Assembly (NCBI GenBank): GCA_020465985.1
Contig: JAANYP010006371.1
Span: forward strand, 372,001-436,000
DNA: 64,000 nt
Reading direction: 5' to 3'
DNA from: Centrapalus pauciflorus
Lineage: Eukaryota > Streptophyta > Magnoliopsida > Asterales > Asteraceae
Positions 33,423-49,427 of the stretch are shown here, in pieces. Below the pieces are notes generated by a model. The model saw nothing but the letters and a program-made list of their open reading frames with translations, did not search any database and was not told the DNA's origin. Positions within the stretch are counted from its first letter, which is position 1. The number at the start of each line of letters is the position of its first letter. The position numbers and the translations under genes are program-made.

Positions 33423-35885
33423 CTGGTTACAAGAAATAATGAAAATTGATCAAACGAAAGAAACCTTACAATTTAGGGCTTTTTATGACCTTAATAAACT
33501 ACAGGGGTTGTTTAGTTGTTCTAAAATTGTTTTGTATTTTTTTTTATTCCATTAATGATTTAATTAATTGTGAGCCTAATTATTTCATGTTAGATAATGA
33601 TATCTTCCTAAGTGGCCTGTCCGCACGAGCGGGTCCTTCTTTCAATACCATAAAATATATTTTAAGAATGCTTAATTTACCAAATTTATCCCTAACAATA
33701 TATATATGTTTATCACGAATTTCATCACATTATTTAACAATATATACATGACGTTTTGTTAAAAAAAAAGTGTTCGTTATCTCAGATATTTATAGTGCCA
33801 TCGTTGGAACTAATCTTTTACAGTTATGTTATTATATGAATATATAGTTTTATGCTTATGCATATAGATCTAGAAATATGTTTTTAAGTCTACTGGTCGA
33901 AACATAATGCATACTACTATTTTTCTATTTAAATTATTATGATTTAGTGAATCATCTTTAATGCCTGAAAAACAAATATCAATATATGTATTTCTTTTAT
34001 CCTGTGAGACATACATTAATCTAATTAAGTAATAATAACAAGATGTTCAAGATGCCTAATGCTTTTTCGATGCAGGATGTCGTTTCAAAATGATATCTCG
34101 ACTCTACATATGAATGGAGTCACTAGGTTTTTTTAATGTGTTTCTTTAGTGACGATGAGAATTAGCCTTTTGCTTCTTCGTTCTCGATTTTGGATGTTCG
34201 GAATGAAGACTTTTTTCCAATAATTGAGAGCTCATCATTACTTTGGTTGAATAAATAGATGCAGCCATGTAGGAAGATTAATGGAGACTGGAAATACTGG
34301 ATTTGTCATCCTATGAATGTAGAGTTTCAAGTAAACGGTTAAGAGTAATTTTTTGTTTTGTGTTTTGTTAGGTGTTACTGTCTTAAAATTTGTTTGTAAT
34401 ATTCAAATATGATATCCCTTCACCTTGGAGTCGTTTTGTATTTTGTTTTGTTCTTTCACGTTTTTTGTGGAGATGAGCTCTTAATCAATTCAGCTTTTTT
34501 AAAAACACAATAACAAAATGTTCAAGCATTAAAACTTAAATATATTATACATGATTTGGTCATTTTGTCTTAAAAAATGATTCTTACTCCTCTTTTGTCC
34601 TTTCCATAGACGAAAATCGAAATTCTGGGCAAAAGAAGAAAGAATTACACGACATACAACAAAATCTTATCATAGTATTTTCATATTTCGATGTGAAAAG
34701 AGCTAATAAAGCTATTCATGACAATTTTATAAATTCAAAAATTCCAAAAAAAATTGTAGTTTATCATAGATATAGATTGATAATTTGATATCCAATAATT
34801 GAGGAGTTGTTTGAGTAACATATTTATGGAATCATTAAGATATTTATTTCTATAAATAATTATTTTTTTTTAAAGACAAATAATACATATTGTTATTTCG
34901 CGCAAACCCGGTGCAGACATGACAGCTTACGTGGATGCCTAGTCAGCACCCAACCACACCCAGTTATCAACGGTTGCTATTATGGAAGTACTTTTTAGAG
35001 TCCAATGTTTTAATACAAAAATGTCACGTGGTAAGATGCTATTTTGAATAAAATTTTTGATAGGTTGTTATAATAAAAACTTTACCAACAGTAGGTTGCT
35101 ATTTTGTGCAGTTTTCCCTTTTTAAAACAACTAATAATGATTTGATATAACAATAATTATAATATTCTATCGGTTCGACCAATATCAATAGAATACGTGT
35201 CGTAATCTCGAAAAAAATGGTATTTTAGGGAAAGGAGTAAAATTTGCATAGAAGAATGTTAAAAAATTTGTTAGAGGGGGAGACAAAGCAAATAAGCAAA
35301 AGTATAGGGAAGTGTGAAGATGAAATTATAACAAAGTAGACCACATGATTGCAAGCCAAACGGGCGTGGTCGCTTTATAAGTGAGGAAAAGCCCCTTTTA
35401 TCACATGGCTTTTTGTATTTTCAATTTCCCCCTCCCACTTTCCAAAAAAAGCACAATAACCCAAAAGCCTCTTTCCCATTATTCCAATATTCTTTCCTAT
35501 ACCCGTCATCTCTTCTTTTTTGTACGTTAAATAAATATTCGCACGTAAATTCGAATATCATTTTTTTTAATACAAGTGTGACTTCAAACACTACGTATGC
35601 CATACGTCTTCAAAAAGACTAAAACGTTAAAAAAAGATATGCTAAAACCGAGTTACAACTTACAAGAATGACCTTTCGTAAAAACAAAACAAGTTTAGGA
35701 TTTTCAATGGATGGTTTGTCATCTATTCCTAGAAAGTGGATGTGTCAATGAAAATCTTATAAGGGTGAACGAGTTTCTGAAATTTGATGTATTCTCTCGA
35801 GTATGAGTCAATGAAAATCATGACAACGGTTTTGATTTTCTATATTGTTTTCGAACTATTTATAATAAAATTTAGACAGTTAAAT
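33423..35885. other. intergenic, no gene recognised
   Basis: 2.4 kb of AT-rich DNA. Short frames at 33446-33751 (+) and 35413-35622 (+) have no domain. Near 35340-35420 there is a promoter-like stretch (CCACATGATT, then CTTTATAAGTG) but no gene follows it. Confidence 0.45.
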
Positions 35886-36353
35886 AAGAGAAATTTGCGG
35901 AAAAAGCCTTCATGTGGGTCGTTTTTGCGACTAAAACCCCCAACTATTTTTCATTGCACAAAAACCTCAACTTAAACTTATTAAATGAGATTTTTTCTAA
36001 AAAAATGATTTGCATCCTAATGAACCGGTTGCAATCTTCTGACCAACCTTTCATCTCTGACTAATCTTCTCTCTAGCAAACTCACTTGTCTGTGTTTTAT
36101 GATCCAAATCTACATATCTTGTTGATTTATTTGTTTTAATATGTGTTTTTTGTTGGAATTTACTTTTTCGGTGAAGTTCTGGTGGTAACTATTGATTTGT
36201 CGACGATGGCTGTGACTTTCAACCGGTTATAATCGGTAATATCTTATTTTCGTGAGATTTATCAATTGAGGGTTTTTTATGCAATGAAAAATGATTGATG
36301 ATTTTAATCACAAAAATGATCCAACTTGAGAGCTTTGTGCACAAATATTCTTT
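35886..36353. repeat. MITE-like element with about 80-bp inverted ends
   Basis: Left arm AGAAATTTGCGGAAAAAGCC ... ACTATTTTTCATTGCACAAA is mirrored by right arm TTATGCAATGAAAAATGATT ... GCTTTGTGCACAAATATTC. Between them lies unrelated sequence with two AACCGGTT-like motifs. No TSD could be fixed. Confidence 0.6.
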
Positions 36354-36604
36354 AATATAATACCATAATATCGTATACATATCGATAAAGTGGAGAACAC
36401 TATAGTTTTAGGCTCTAATAATGGATGTGTTTTCACTCCATCTAAATGTTCAAATTATTGATTGTTCATGATTATTATTATTTGTATATATCTTTTTGGA
36501 TGGTCTCGACCTTTTCTAAATAGGACGCTAAATAGTAAACTTTGTGTATTCTTTAGTATATTTTACAGAAATGATTTTGATTCTTTTTCTTTCTTACTCA
36601 ACTA

Positions 36605-36930
36605 CTAGTTTATTACCCGTGTACTACACGAAATACTTGAATAACTGGATTTAAATTTCAGTAGTTGGGCATGAAAAGCTTTGATAATAAGCTAAAAGTA
36701 GGATAACATGGTTGGATAAGAAGAGATCAGAGAGATTGAAATATAAAACACAGTATTCATGGATTTTAAAAGAGAAATCCTAGTCAGAGAATTTTTTTAT
36801 AAATAAATTACTTTAATTTTATTTTATTAATAGAAATTATAGGATACACATGTCATATCCTTGTTAATTCAAGTGACAGACGATTTAATCACCAAGTGAC
36901 ATGTAGTTACTTTTCTAATTGATAGTTGTA
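36605..36930 (-). mobile_element. Helitron-like 3' end, minus strand
   Basis: On the minus strand the sequence ends with a small hairpin (CGTGTAGTACACG, 36630-36618), then GGTAATAAA and CTAG at 36608-36605 followed by T, the standard Helitron 3' terminus (hairpin about 12 bases before CTRR, insertion next to T). The sequence to the right is shared with 62146-62480, which supports a family. The 5' end is not located. Confidence 0.65.
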
Positions 36931-36971
36931 TACTATCATTTAATTATTTGATAGAAGCCTAGAAGGTCTTA

Positions 36972-37298
36972 GGAGGCGTTTGGTTCACAGAATCTGATGG
37001 AATTTGATGGAATTTGAATGAAAATTACATTCCGATGTGCTGTTTGGTAGTAAAAAGAAATGGAATGAAAATTCTTCTTTTTAAAAAAAAAAACCACTTT
37101 TGAAGGAATCTATTTTCTTTGGGTTAGTGCCATGGAATTTAAATTCCATTCCAAAGATTTTATCAGTTTTAAAACCAAATCTTAGACTTCATCTTCATCC
37201 GCCTCCATTTCTATTCCGACAGATTCCATTCCTTCCAGAATTCCATTCCTTGACAGATTCCATTCCAGGAATAAACATTTTGCGAACCAAACGCCGCC
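36972..37298. mobile_element. PIF/Harbinger-like MITE
   Basis: Ends GGAGGCGTTTGGTTC and GAACCAAACGCCGCC flanked by TTA on both sides (36969-36971, 37299-37301). The body is rich in TGGAATT, ATTCCATT and TTCCTT motifs that pair between the arms. 327 bp, no coding sequence. Confidence 0.88.
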
Positions 37299-37429
37299 TT
37301 AGTGTTTTATTATATTCCCATTGGAATAGTGAAAGGAAACCATAGTTTTCAGACTTTATGATATACTTTCATCATCTTGCTAATAAACATTTGCTTTTGA
37401 TAAAATCATTTAACTAATTAATTAAGATT

Positions 37430-37665
37430 ATACTTTTTTTTTTTTGAAAAAACCTGAGATTTATTAAAACGGCCTAAAAAGACAACTCCAATGCGGGAAT
37501 ACCAGAGGATGAGAAAACCGCCTAAATGTGAAACATGGAACAAAACACAAATTACAAAACAAAAACTCTTGGCTTTGCGGAAAAAGAAAAACAAAATCTA
37601 AGACCCTGATCATCCGTTGTGGAGTAACAACAGAAAAGAAACATAACAATCATTAAGTTTGTGTT
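37430..37665 (-). mobile_element. 5'-truncated LINE, 3' end with poly(A)
   Basis: On the minus strand the fragment ends CGTTTTAATAAATCTCAGG then a run of A (complement of the T run at 37435-37445), as plant L1-type LINEs do. It is preceded by a T/G-rich 3'UTR-like sequence. No reverse transcriptase remains. ATTAAG is found on both flanks as a possible short TSD, but this is weak. Confidence 0.5.
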
Positions 37666-38390
37666 TGGTTGAGAGAATCGACAGAAACAAAATGAAGACA
37701 AATTAATAGTTAGGAGACTCGAATTATGAATATCAATTCTCTATGAATTCTTAAGTTGTATCAATATATAGCTTAAAATTGTATTCTCTCATTTCTTTAG
37801 CAATGATGGAGAATTAAGTAAAAGCTAAAATTAGGAAAAAAGAAATACAACAATCATAAAGGTTGTATTTTTAAGTTTTATGGTCTAAAAAACAAAGATG
37901 TTATCTTCATTTATTGTCTCTTGAATTATCTCTACCAAAAACAACCTAAAAGAATAAAAGGATGGGCATTTTCATCCTAGCGAAACATATATTGTTTCAA
38001 CGCTCTTATGAGCATGTAACACCAAACTCAACTCTCGATAGTTTTTGAGAATAATTATCAAACGTTTACGAAATCAGACTACGTAGAATACTAAGATTGT
38101 AATCATAATAGTCTTTAAGAACCTTTTGTTAGAAAAATCATAGATTTTTGTAGGGATGGAGAGTTGTTAGGATCATGTGTGGGCATAGGAAAGAAGAAAA
38201 AAGCACATCACATTCTCTTCTTTTTCTTTTTGAAAAACTTGGCTTCATAATCTTATATTTGGTTTCCAAAAGAAAAATGGTGGGGACAAATGACAAATAC
38301 TTTAATTTTGTAAACTTGAATTTCTAGTATTTGGTAGTTTGTATCATCATTGAGATTCCCCCCTTTTAACCTCATACACAACCAAAACAC
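37666..38390. other. intergenic, no feature recognised
   Basis: AT-rich DNA between the LINE fragment and a SINE; nothing recognised. Confidence 0.45.
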
Positions 38391-38400
38391 ACTAGCATCC

Positions 38401-38559
38401 TTTCGGTATGAGGGGTGATATGTAAATGAAAGGTCACGGGTTCGACTCTCGTCGGAGGCAAGTTGAAATTTAGATGGTGAAAATAAGTTCTGAAGTCTCC
38501 ACTTGTGGCAAAAATGTAGTTTATGAGTAGGCATAAGTTAGTTTGCCGTCCAAAAATAA
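38401..38559 (+). mobile_element. tRNA-derived SINE with 10-bp target duplication
   Basis: A B-box (GGTTCGACTC, 38439-38448) is preceded by TGTAAATGAAAGGTCACG, and the element ends in CCAAAAATAA. It is flanked by ACTAGCATCC on both sides (38391-38400, 38560-38569). It resembles plant Au-type SINEs in the AATGAAAGGTCA-GGTTCGA block. Confidence 0.8.
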
Positions 38560-39242
38560 ACTAGCATCCCTTTTATTTGTGAATTTATTATGTAACATAA
38601 CAAATCAATAAAAAAGTGTTCACATGAGATCGATCTAAAATTTGAAGTAATTTTAAGAAATGAAACCGTTTACGTTCAATTTGGATATTGCCCAATAGAT
38701 CATCTTATTTGTCACGGTTTCTAAAATATTTCATAAAAAGTCTATCAAATGATACATCTCGTTATTACACCATGTATTTGTCTGTTGCAGACATTGTTAA
38801 TTGTTTTAAATACCGTTCTCACAACATAACATGGTAAACAATTGCTTTCGGTATCAATTTTCATATCTTCGAGATGTGAGTTTAACAGAACATCATTGGT
38901 TGTTAGTCTTTATCGTTGCTTAAAATTATTTGTTATGCGTCTTGTCACAAGATAATTATATTAATAAATTATCTTTAAATTATATTAATTTAAGGGGAAT
39001 ACCAGTCAACCTAAGTTGTTGAATAATTAAATCAATAGTCACAATAAATTTTTATTGCAAATTAAACAATTATACTGTGAAAATAACAAAAGAAAATTGA
39101 ATAATTTGGACAAATTACAAACTTTATTTGGCAAAAACATATTGTTTTGTTTGTCATTTTTACCAAAAGTTGAGTGACTATTTTAGCAAGTCTATAAAAC
39201 AACAATTGCTTGAATTACTGAAAAAAGTTGTTAACAATTATT

Positions 39243-39520
39243 AGGGTTTATTACGAAAAAAACTAACATGTTTTCATGGTTTTTTGCGTTTTCGTCCATC
39301 AATGTTATTTTTCTTTAGTTTTGTAAAATTTGACTATTCGACCCCAGTTTTAATTATTAAACCGGGTTCTTAAAGACTGAAAAACCGGGTTCTAGTAATC
39401 ATTTTTCACTAAACCAAAAAGAAAAAATTAACTTGAGGACTTTTAATGAAAAAAAATATCATGGAAGGACGAACACGCAAAAAACGTGAATACATGTTGG
39501 TTTATTTCGTAATAAACCCT
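39243..39520. mobile_element. MITE family B, best-preserved copy
   Basis: Ends AGGGTTTATTACGAAAAAAA and, reversed, AGGGTTTATTACGAAATAAA; the inverted arms extend about 45 bp. Flanks CAATTATTA and TAATTATTA agree at 8 of 9 bases if the unit is GGGTTTATT...AATAAACCC. Inside are two CCGGGTTCT motifs in an imperfect palindrome. 278 bp, non-coding. Confidence 0.78.
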
Positions 39521-43898
<4,378 letters not shown>

Positions 43899-44146
43899 AT
43901 ATATATATATATATATATAATTTATTCAATATATAACATAAAATCAGACTTGATTTTGACTTTAAAAAAGTTGTGACCAAGAACTAAACTATTTGATATG
44001 ATATAAATCCACTGGTTAGATTTAAACTGTACGATACTTTTATCTATTCGAACCACTCGTGACTTCGATAATAATTAATAATCGTAAAAAATGCATTGCT
44101 TCAAGTAAAACCTGTATGCTTTGGTTGTACTAAACAACTACTAATC

Positions 44147-44612
44147 CATTATAAAGACAAATAGAAGGATAAAAAGAGAAATAAAATAAAAAATGTCAAT
44201 CATCAACAAGTTTTCACGGTTTTTGTCTTTTATTCTCTCCGTGTTATTTTTTTTCAAAATATGTTCAAGTTAAATTTTTTTCTTGGTTTTGTGAAATTTG
44301 TTTATTAGAGTCAGTTTATAATTGGTAGACAGAGTTTTTAAAACTGAAAATCGGGTTCTTATAGTCAAATTTCACTAAACGAAAAAAAATTAACTTGAGA
44401 ATTCTTCTAAAAAAATAATATGGAAATACGAAAACACAAAAAAAAAAAAATGAAAATACATTGGTTTTTTTCATAATAAATTCTTAATTTTATATTAAAT
44501 TTTTTAAAAACATAAATAATTATAAAAAATACCCATGTTTACGTGGGTAAATAAGCTAGTGCATTATAAAGAGAAATACAAGGATAAAAAGAGAAATAAA
44601 ATAAAAAATGTC
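44147..44612. repeat. 51-bp direct repeat enclosing a family B MITE
   Basis: 44147-44197 and 44562-44612 are identical except for two bases (CATTATAAAGAS ... AAAAAATGTC). The second copy ends four bases into the tRNA gene (its 3' end). Between them is a family B element (about 44198-44493) and a short spacer. Copy 2 of the tandem duplication has no such arrangement. Confidence 0.7.
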
Positions 44613-44682
44613 TGAGCCCGGGTTCGAACCGGGGACCTCTAGTGTGTGAGACTAGCGTGATAACCGACTACACCACCCAGAC
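44609..44682 (-). tRNA. tRNA-Val(CAC), copy 1
   Basis: On the minus strand a 74-nt cloverleaf runs from GTCTGGG (44682) to CTCAGAC plus discriminator A. The anticodon stem CTAGT/ACTAG encloses loop CTCACAC with anticodon CAC. The T arm is CCCCGGTTCGAACCCGGG with the B box GGTTCGAACC at 44630-44621. A run of six T directly after the gene on the minus strand (44608-44603) is a Pol III terminator. A CAA lies just upstream, as usual for plant tRNA genes. No intron. Confidence 0.95.
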
Positions 44683-44928
44683 AATCGTTGCATAATTGAA
44701 TATACTTTATTCTATTATATTTATTGATTAAAAAAAATTAATTAACAATAAAATAAAAATAAATTGAAATAAAGACTACGTTTCATGGGTCGATTAGTTT
44801 TTTCTTTTTTTTGTTAAAAACGAAATATGAACATAATGATGTGATGACTAACGAATAACCACCAACCAAACTAATTGATTTTTATAAAACTGTTTTATAT
44901 AATTTATATTTATTGGATTAATTTTGGG

Positions 44929-45272
44929 TTTAATATAAAATAACCAACATGTTTTCAGGTTTTTTGCGATTTAGTCATTCCGTGTTATTTTTCCTAAGAA
45001 AGTCCTCAAGTTATTGTTTTCAATCCGGTTTTCGAAAAAATTTTGTTTTTTTTCATAATCAACCCTTACTTTTTCCATAAAAAACCAACATGTTTTCACT
45101 ATTTTTCTCCGAAAAGTCCACAAACTTGAGGACTTTTTTTTGAAAAAATAAAGAAAAATTCCAAAAATCACAAACAAATATATAACTTAAGAATTTTATT
45201 GGTAAAAAGTATCAGGGAAAGACTAAACCGCAAAAATGTGAAAAACATGTTGGTTTTTTTTCATTGAACTCA
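44929..45272. repeat. MITE family B copy
   Basis: Left end GGGTTTAATATAAAATAACC then AACATG; right end AACATGTTGGTTTTTTTTC. It contains GTTTTTTGCGATTTAGTC and CTAAACCGCAAAAATG. It is present only in copy 1 of the tandem duplication. Confidence 0.65.
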
Positions 45273-45624
45273 TTAATTTTTAAAAAATAAATTAATAAAC
45301 AAACGTGATGATGCCAAAAAAAACAAAGTAACGATGAATGACAACACCTACCAAACTAATTGATTCTAAAACCCTTAAAAGTGTTATATAAAGATTATGT
45401 ACGATGGATCGATTTACAAATAAAAATGAAACGAACATAGTAACGTGAAAAACGTGAATACAAAACTAATGGATTCTTGAATTGTGAAACTGTTTCATAT
45501 TTAGGTCTGGTATTAAGAATGTTTAGTTCTATTGAACAATTCTTTTATTTGTGTAAGATCTTACAAATAAAGTAAGTTTTTATATAAAACATTATGAATG
45601 TCAATTCATTAATTCTCTTTTTGA

Positions 45625-45895
45625 TAGGGTGTGCAAAATTGAAAAAAAAACATAACCAAACCAAAACTGAAAAATTGATAAAATCAAAACTGAGAATTGA
45701 ACCGTACAAACCTGTCTGGTTTTCAGATCATTTTGGTTAACTTTGGTTTTATTGTTTATTCCCAGCTCAATATTGAAAAATACAAAACTAAAACTGACCA
45801 GATTGAAATCGAAAATTCTTTAAAATTTAAAAATGAAAACAGAACTATACGTCGGTTTGGTTTTACGGTTTAGTTTCGATTGTTATACAACCCTA
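45625..45895. mobile_element. hAT-like non-autonomous element (AACCAAAAC type)
   Basis: Ends TAGGGTGTGCAAAATTG and, reversed, TAGGGTTGTATAACAATCG; flanks CTTTTTGA (45617-45624) and CTTTTCGA (45896-45903), 7 of 8 identical. The inside has repeated ACCAAAAC, AAAACTGA and GGTTTGGTTTTACGGTTT motifs. 271 bp; only in copy 1 of the duplication. Confidence 0.82.
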
Positions 45896-45903
45896 CTTTT
45901 CGA

Positions 45904-46531
45904 TGAAGTAAAAGACAACAAAATGGAATAGATAGTTCCTTTTCTAAGTAGACATCATTCTTTTTGTTTTAGTTATAACTTTTAATGTTCATATTAAGAC
46001 CCTAATCCATTTTAATCAGCCAATTTAAAATTTTCAAGTTTATTAAGCTCATTATATAACTATAATTAATTAATTATGCATGCCATTAAAATCCTTAAGA
46101 CAACACCTTATTTATGTTACTAAGAGGATCATAGTAATATGTTAAATGGTATTTATTTAACTGATAAAGAGGTATGTGTCACTAACTTACTACTATACTA
46201 TGTTAAATACCCATGTATTACATGAGTTGGTTTATAAAAAAATTGTTAAATAAGATATAAAATTAATTTTAAAATATTGCAGTTTGTTAGAATTTAGTTA
46301 ATAATTTATTGGATTAGTTAGATTAGATTAAGTGAGAATAGATTTGATTTGAATTAGATATCAATGAATGACATGTGAAATAAGAAGTTATTGACATGTG
46401 ACAAACAAAATGAAAGGCCGACATTTGGCAATATATTTAGTCTTTTATTAGAATTGATAGATTTATGACAATCCAACTCCAAAAATAAGTGGGCGTTAGG
46501 TCGCACTTCCTGGGATTTACATTTAAAATTA
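45904..46531. other. duplication copy 1, no gene recognised
   Basis: AT-rich filler between two insertions; no gene or RNA recognised. Confidence 0.4.
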
Positions 46532-46798
46532 TGTGTTTGGTTCACAGATTTTAGTTAGGATTTAAAATCTCAAGATTTTTTTAACTCTCATCTTTCTTTG
46601 TTATTTAAAAGCCCAACCACCCCCTTAGGATTTTAAATCTCAGTTACCTTCCAATCTTCAGAATTAAACAATTTCATTAAAAGATAATGCAAATTCTTTG
46701 ATAAAATCTTGATAAATGAAAATGCTGCATAATGTAAATCCAATAACAGAATGCAAATCCTAGAGAAAAAAAAAAATTTGTGAACCAAAACGTCCCCT
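46532..46798. repeat. MITE with TGTTTGGTTCACA ends
   Basis: Left TGTGTTTGGTTCACAGATTT and right GTGAACCAAAACGTCCCC are inverted; the body is the reverse of 25222-25530 (GCATAATGTAAATCC, ATGCAAATCCTAGAG). Confidence 0.6.
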
Positions 46799-47032
46799 AA
46801 ATACATGTATTTGGTTAATTTTAAGTTGCATAATATGTTTAAACTAATAATTCTCTTTGGCGCAAGGAAGTAATGTGTAAAATCAAAATCCTAACCAACA
46901 CCAAACCTAAAAAGTTTTATTTGCTAGATATAATCAAATGATATTAAACATTATCTAAATGATTTTAAAACAATTATTAAACACCTTATCGTGGAAAATA
47001 AAAGGAGGTCCTTGAGTCTCGACTGTCTCGAA

Positions 47033-47671
47033 CAGTGACGAGCAAAAATCTCATTTTTCTCGTCACGTATCGGTACCGTCCCGAACTCGTTCTGGTACCG
47101 GTACCAATACCAAATAGCCGTAGATTGTACGGTACTCGAGACCTATATGTAACTTAAATTGGGAGTCGGGAAAACGGGAGTCGGGTGTAATTTAATTCGG
47201 TAATTCGCGGTACCGAATTGAGAATATAAATAGTCATGATTTTTAAATTCCTAATTTGTTCCATATCATTTCCTAAATCCTAATTATATGCAAAACCGAT
47301 TTTAAACCCCGAATTCTCATTCATCATTCTTGACAAGTAATCATTCAATACTTATGAAATTGTCGTTGGTTATTATAAAACGGTTGCTAACTTTTGTTTT
47401 TTGTGTGTTAATTTTAATGTTCAGCACTTGCAACACTATAAAATTGTCACTAATTGGTATAAAAAATATTACCAAATTATGTTAGCTTTGTACGTAATGC
47501 ATTATAAATTGTACATCGAACAATGGAACTAAATAGGAATATTATCGATTTCCCGATACCGAATACCACAACTTGGTACGGTATCCGGTCTCGTATTTTC
47601 GTCTAATTCGGAAGTCGGAAATTCGGGACTTAGGACGGGTCGATACGGTACTAGTCTCAAACTCATCCCTA
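47033..47671. mobile_element. hAT-like element with a paralogous empty site
   Basis: Flanks GTCTCGAA (47025-47032) and GTCTGGAA (47672-47679) agree at 7 of 8 bases. Ends CAGTGACGAGC and ACTCATCCCTA are imperfect inverted repeats. The interior has GGTACCGGTACC and TCGGTACCGTC motifs. In copy 2 of the tandem duplication the same locus reads ACTGTCTGGAACCCTTTGAG without the insertion (empty site 50467-50474). 639 bp, non-coding. Confidence 0.92.
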
Positions 47672-48031
47672 GTCTGGAACCCTTTGAGAAATGAACACCA
47701 CAACCATAGGCCCCCTACATCGGTCCTCGTTTGGGTGCATCATGAGACCGATCGTAACCGATGACAGGCCTTTAGAGTACCAACCTTGACTCTTGACTTG
47801 TGTTTACAAAACTGAATCGGTTAAGACCAGACCTTGTGCATCTTTACGATATCGTAAACAAAAGAATAGTCGTGGCTCTAGAATTCTAGCAAAACAGTTT
47901 TACAATTGTAAACCTTAAAAACCCTAAAAAACACCACATGAATCTACTATTTTAAGTGATATCGGTTACGAAGTATTGGGAAACATGCCCATCCACCCTC
48001 CACCTCCACCGGTCATCGATGCCCATTAGAC
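47672..48031 (-). pseudogene. duplicated 3' flank and last codons of the NFD4-like gene
   Basis: 360 bp matching 50467-50853, the downstream flank of the intact gene on the minus strand. Homology ends about 16 bp inside the coding region, so only the stop and the last few codons were copied. The stop position has TGA changed to CGA (48018-48016). It is not a gene in itself. Confidence 0.75.
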
Positions 48032-48484
48032 AATTATGAACCATGTTTTCAGTTTCAGTTACCCGTTAGAAGCTGGTTATCTGCGATTCGTCCACGATTA
48101 TCCGTTATATGCTTAAAGCAAATAAAGTATAGAAATATATAAATTAAGCACAAATTATTTTAAGTTCAAAGTCATAGTAACTATTTGATTATAAATCTTA
48201 AAAGTTAAATTATATTTATTTAATAAAACAATTAAAATAAAAAATCATTTGAAAATCTAGTATTTAATGTATTAAAATGTCTAAATGAAATTATAAATAA
48301 AAACTACTAACTTGCATATATATAATCGTATCTATTCGATTATCCACGATTTTCTAAAAATGAAAACCTAAACCGCCCCGTGATGTTTCGGTTTCAGACC
48401 AAGTGGTTCGGTTCGGTTTCTTGGTTTTGTTTGAACACCCCTAATTATAAGAATCTAGATTAGATTGAAGACAATTTTATCTAT
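48032..48484. repeat. junction of the duplication, hAT-like remnant
   Basis: The right side reads GGTTCGGTTCGGTTTCTTGG and ends TTTGAACACCCCTA (48444), like TAGGGGTG-ended hAT elements. Flanks ATTATGAA and ATTATAAG are only 6 of 8 identical and the left end is not clear. It may have been inserted at the duplication junction. Confidence 0.4.
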
Positions 48485-48620
48485 TCGAACTATTCGCCAT
48501 TCTATAATAACCCTTATAAATGCATTGCTTCATGTATAACTTGTATGATTTGGTTGTACGGTACAACTACTAATGCATTACGAAGTCACACAAAAATGAA
48601 AGAAAAAAAATAAAAAAAAA

Positions 48621-48694
48621 TGTCTGAGCCCGGGTTCGAACCGGGGACCTCTAGTGTGTGAGACTAGCGTGATAACCGACTACACCACCCAGAC
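48621..48694 (-). tRNA. tRNA-Val(CAC), copy 2
   Basis: Identical in all 74 bases to 44609-44682, with the same anticodon CAC and B box (48642-48633). The minus-strand T run after the gene is nine bases, and CAA lies upstream (flank AATTGTTGCAT against AATCGTTGCAT in copy 1). The flanks are diverged while the tRNA is not, so both copies are probably under selection or recently converted. Confidence 0.95.
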
Positions 48695-48863
48695 AATTGT
48701 TGCATATTTTTCAAATGAAAACATTTTATTCTATTGTTATTTATTGATTAAAAAAACTAATTACTCAATAAAAAATAAATTGAAATAAAGACTATGTTTC
48801 ATGGGTCGATTAGTTTTTCTTTTTTGTTAAAAACGAAATATGAAACATAATGATTTGATGACT

Positions 48864-49092
48864 GTTGAAGAACGTGCTGTATACGAACTGAGAACTGTTC
48901 GAAGAAAAGTTCATTTATGTTCGTTTATTTATTAAACTAATGAACATGAATATAAAGTTTTGTTCGTTTAATTATATGAATGAACATGAATAAAGACTTC
49001 GTTCGTTCAAATATGTTCATGAACGTTCGGTTACATTCATACATTTATGTTCTTTTACGTTCGTTCGTTTATGTTCGTTAGTTCATTTATAA
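48864..49092. repeat. degraded hAT-like repeat (TTCGTTCG type)
   Basis: Many TTCGTTYG and ATGAACATGAAT motifs in both orientations, as at 13770-14242. It starts near TGCTGTATACGAACTGAG. It is absent from copy 1 of the duplication. Ends are uncertain. Confidence 0.45.
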
Positions 49093-49427
49093 TAAGTTTT
49101 AACAAATGTATTATATTTAATATAAATATATTACTTTTAGTATTACATAATGTATTTAGAAAATGTATTTATTAATAATATAAATTTAAAAATAACACTT
49201 CAATTCTAATATAGATTTGATTGATGACATGTAATAAAGATAAAAAAAAAAATATTCAAATGTTTGGATACTTAAATGTGGTTGATTTAGTATTGAATAA
49301 TAAAGTCTTTGTCAACGGTATAATAGTAGTGTTCCATGTTATACATTATGATATTTAATAAAAAAATCTAAACATTAAATAGTTACATTTTAATTATAAA
49401 GAAATTTCATTAGAATTTTCTATCCTG

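Noticed and set aside
35340..35620. Promoter-like stretch with a TATA motif followed by a short frame
   Set aside because: The 69-codon frame has no domain and there is no continuing gene structure.
38439..38448. B-box GGTTCGACTC as a possible tRNA gene
   Set aside because: No acceptor stem or anticodon arm; TSDs on both sides and an A-rich tail identify a SINE.
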